Assembly: GCA_001803565.1 (NCBI GenBank)
Contig: MHDQ01000298.1
Coordinates: 1 to 6,313, forward strand
Length of the DNA: 6,313 nucleotides
From: Nitrospinae bacterium RIFCSPLOWO2_12_FULL_45_22
GTDB taxonomy: Bacteria > 2-12-FULL-45-22
Direction of reading: 5' to 3'
The notes beneath the pieces are model-generated. The model was given only the letters and a program-made list of their open reading frames with translations. It was not told the origin of the DNA and made no database searches. The position numbers were made by a program, and so were the translations under genes. This document shows, in pieces, positions 5,102 through 6,313 of the stretch (within the stretch, counting starts at the first letter, position 1; each line of letters starts with the position of its first letter).

Positions 5102-6301
5102 TTATCTCCGCATTATTGCCCCAGCTTTTTCTAGTTCTTCCATCTGCGCTTTATTGTATCCTAGTTGCAGCAATATCTCCTCAGTATTTTGCCCCAATAC
5201 CGGGGCCAAGGAACGGACCTGTCCCGGTGTTCCAGATAGTTTAATCGGAATGCCCACCTGCCTTACCGTACCTACTTCCGGCTCGTCCAGCTCCAGGAGC
5301 ATCTTTCGCTGGATGATTTGTGGGTCAGTAAAGACCTCATTCAAATCATAAACCGGTGCTACACAAATATCTTTCTCCTTAAACTCCGCAAACCATTCAT
5401 CCCGGGTCCTGGTGCGAAAAGCCTCCCGGAGAAAAGCAAATATCTCTTCGCGCTTCTGGCTAGTATCGTGCTGATGAGGAATATAATCTTCACGCCCTAA
5501 AGCCCGGCAGAGATTAGCCCATAGGTGGGGTTCTGCACAGGCAATAGTGATATATTTCCCATCCTTAGCCTCATAAACACTAAAGAAGGGGAAGGCACCA
5601 TTCAGCATCATCTCTCCTCGCCTGGGTACGTTACCGGTGAGGAAATAATCGGCGGCTAAGTTAGTCATAAGGGCCACCACACCGTCGGTCATAGACATAT
5701 CAATATATTGCCCTTTGCCGGTCTTCTGCCTGGCCATAAGGGCAATCAATATGGCAATAGTAGAGAATAGCGAGCCGCCGGCCCAGTCTGCCACAAAGTT
5801 CAAGGGAATGACCGGTGGGCCACCAGCCTGCCCTATCAGCCCTAATGCCCCACCGATGGAGATATAATTAGCATCATGCCCAGGTAATTTGCTATAAGGG
5901 CCATCCTGACCATAGCCGGAAATAGAGCAATAGATAATCCCCGGATTTATGGCCTTCATCGTATCATAATCAACTCCCAGGCGCTTAACCACGCCGGGCC
6001 GGAAACCTTCTATTATCACATCGCTCTTCTCGGCCAGTTTATAAAATATCTGGCGGGCATCCGGGTGCTTTAAGTTTAGAGCTATGCTCTTCTTGTTCCG
6101 GTTTATGGCGCGGAAAGCCGCCTTTTTCCGGGCATCTTCGCCAGTAGGCGAGATACTGGAGCCGAAGATAGTAGTGCCAGGTTTTGGTGGCTCATCAATC
6201 TTTGTTACCTCAGCCCCCATATCCCCTAAGATCATAGTAGTAAAGGCCGCAATCCCTACCCGAGATAAATCCAGTATCCTGATGCCTTCCAAGGCCAACA
6301 T
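5102..6301 (-). CDS. CaiB/BaiF family protein, alpha-methylacyl-CoA racemase-like
   Basis: The protein has 399 residues and is complete at both ends: the ATG at 6301 is preceded by GGAGGG 6 nt upstream, at the window edge. The N-terminus, LEGIRILDLSRVGIAAFTTM, and ILGDMGAEVTKIDEP (24-38) are typical family III CoA-transferase/racemase CoA-binding segments. NRNKKSIALNLKHPDAR (67-83) and SDVIIEGFRPGV (93-104) follow. LPGHDANYISIGGALGLIG (139-157) and PLNFVADWAGG (166-176) match alpha-methylacyl-CoA racemase. From memory, the M. tuberculosis racemase uses H126, D156 and E241. H142, D172 and E257 (in ACAEPHLW) fall here at the same spacings of 30 and 85. This favours C2 epimerisation of 2-methylacyl-CoA over CoA transfer, although the Asp alone is shared with CoA transferases, which remain the alternative. 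It is the first gene of the minus-strand pair with the MaoC dehydratase; its promoter lies outside the window. Confidence 0.9.
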   Translation of the reverse strand: MLALEGIRILDLSRVGIAAFTTMILGDMGAEVTKIDEPPKPGTTIFGSSISPTGEDARKKAAFRAINRNKKSIALNLKHPDARQIFYKLAEKSDVIIEGFRPGVVKRLGVDYDTMKAINPGIIYCSISGYGQDGPYSKLPGHDANYISIGGALGLIGQAGGPPVIPLNFVADWAGGSLFSTIAILIALMARQKTGKGQYIDMSMTDGVVALMTNLAADYFLTGNVPRRGEMMLNGAFPFFSVYEAKDGKYITIACAEPHLWANLCRALGREDYIPHQHDTSQKREEIFAFLREAFRTRTRDEWFAEFKEKDICVAPVYDLNEVFTDPQIIQRKMLLELDEPEVGTVRQVGIPIKLSGTPGQVRSLAPVLGQNTEEILLQLGYNKAQMEELEKAGAIMRR

Positions 6302-6313
6302 CTCTATCCCTCC

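Overview
This looks like a bacterial chromosome fragment of moderate GC (roughly 45-48% by eye in the genes), with strong Shine-Dalgarno sites and compact gene pairs. The gene set is an acyl-CoA dehydrogenase, a CaiB/BaiF-family racemase/CoA-transferase, a two-hotdog MaoC-type dehydratase and a B12-type radical SAM enzyme. That mix is typical of anaerobic, CoA-thioester-degrading bacteria such as Dehalococcoidia-like Chloroflexota or Desulfobacterota. The lineage is an inference from gene content only; no rRNA or other phylogenetic marker is present.

Layout. Positions 1-316 hold no convincing complete gene. A short minus-strand reading frame may be the N-terminus of a divergent gene that continues past the left edge. 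The AT-rich part next to the first gene carries a plausible promoter whose -10 is covered by a perfect 13-bp palindrome. A plus-strand pair follows: a 599-residue B12-binding-type radical SAM protein (317-2116) and, 84 bp on, an acyl-CoA dehydrogenase (2201-3343). The 331-bp gap after it contains a highly structured, MITE/REP-like element of about 172 bp (3418-3589), with imperfect 29-bp terminal inverted repeats enclosing three hairpins. A small three-helix membrane protein gene (3675-3941) comes next. It is convergent, with only 8 bp between stop codons, with a minus-strand pair: an AMACR-like CaiB/BaiF protein (5102-6301) followed 15 bp later by a MaoC/FAS1-like dehydratase (3950-5086).

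How the genes may work together. The minus-strand pair and the dehydrogenase would fit a beta-oxidation-like route for a 2-methyl-branched or otherwise unusual acyl-CoA: epimerisation at C2 (racemase), dehydrogenation (ACAD) and hydration (MaoC). The racemase assignment is the best supported point: the His, Asp and Glu expected for alpha-methylacyl-CoA racemase are all present at the exact family spacing (30 and 85 residues). The radical SAM enzyme has no assignable substrate. Its pairing with an ACAD that has Asp in place of the usual catalytic Glu is the most interesting enzymology here. The structured intergenic element is the most interesting non-coding feature. I found no CRISPR array, tRNA, rRNA, full IS element or riboswitch.
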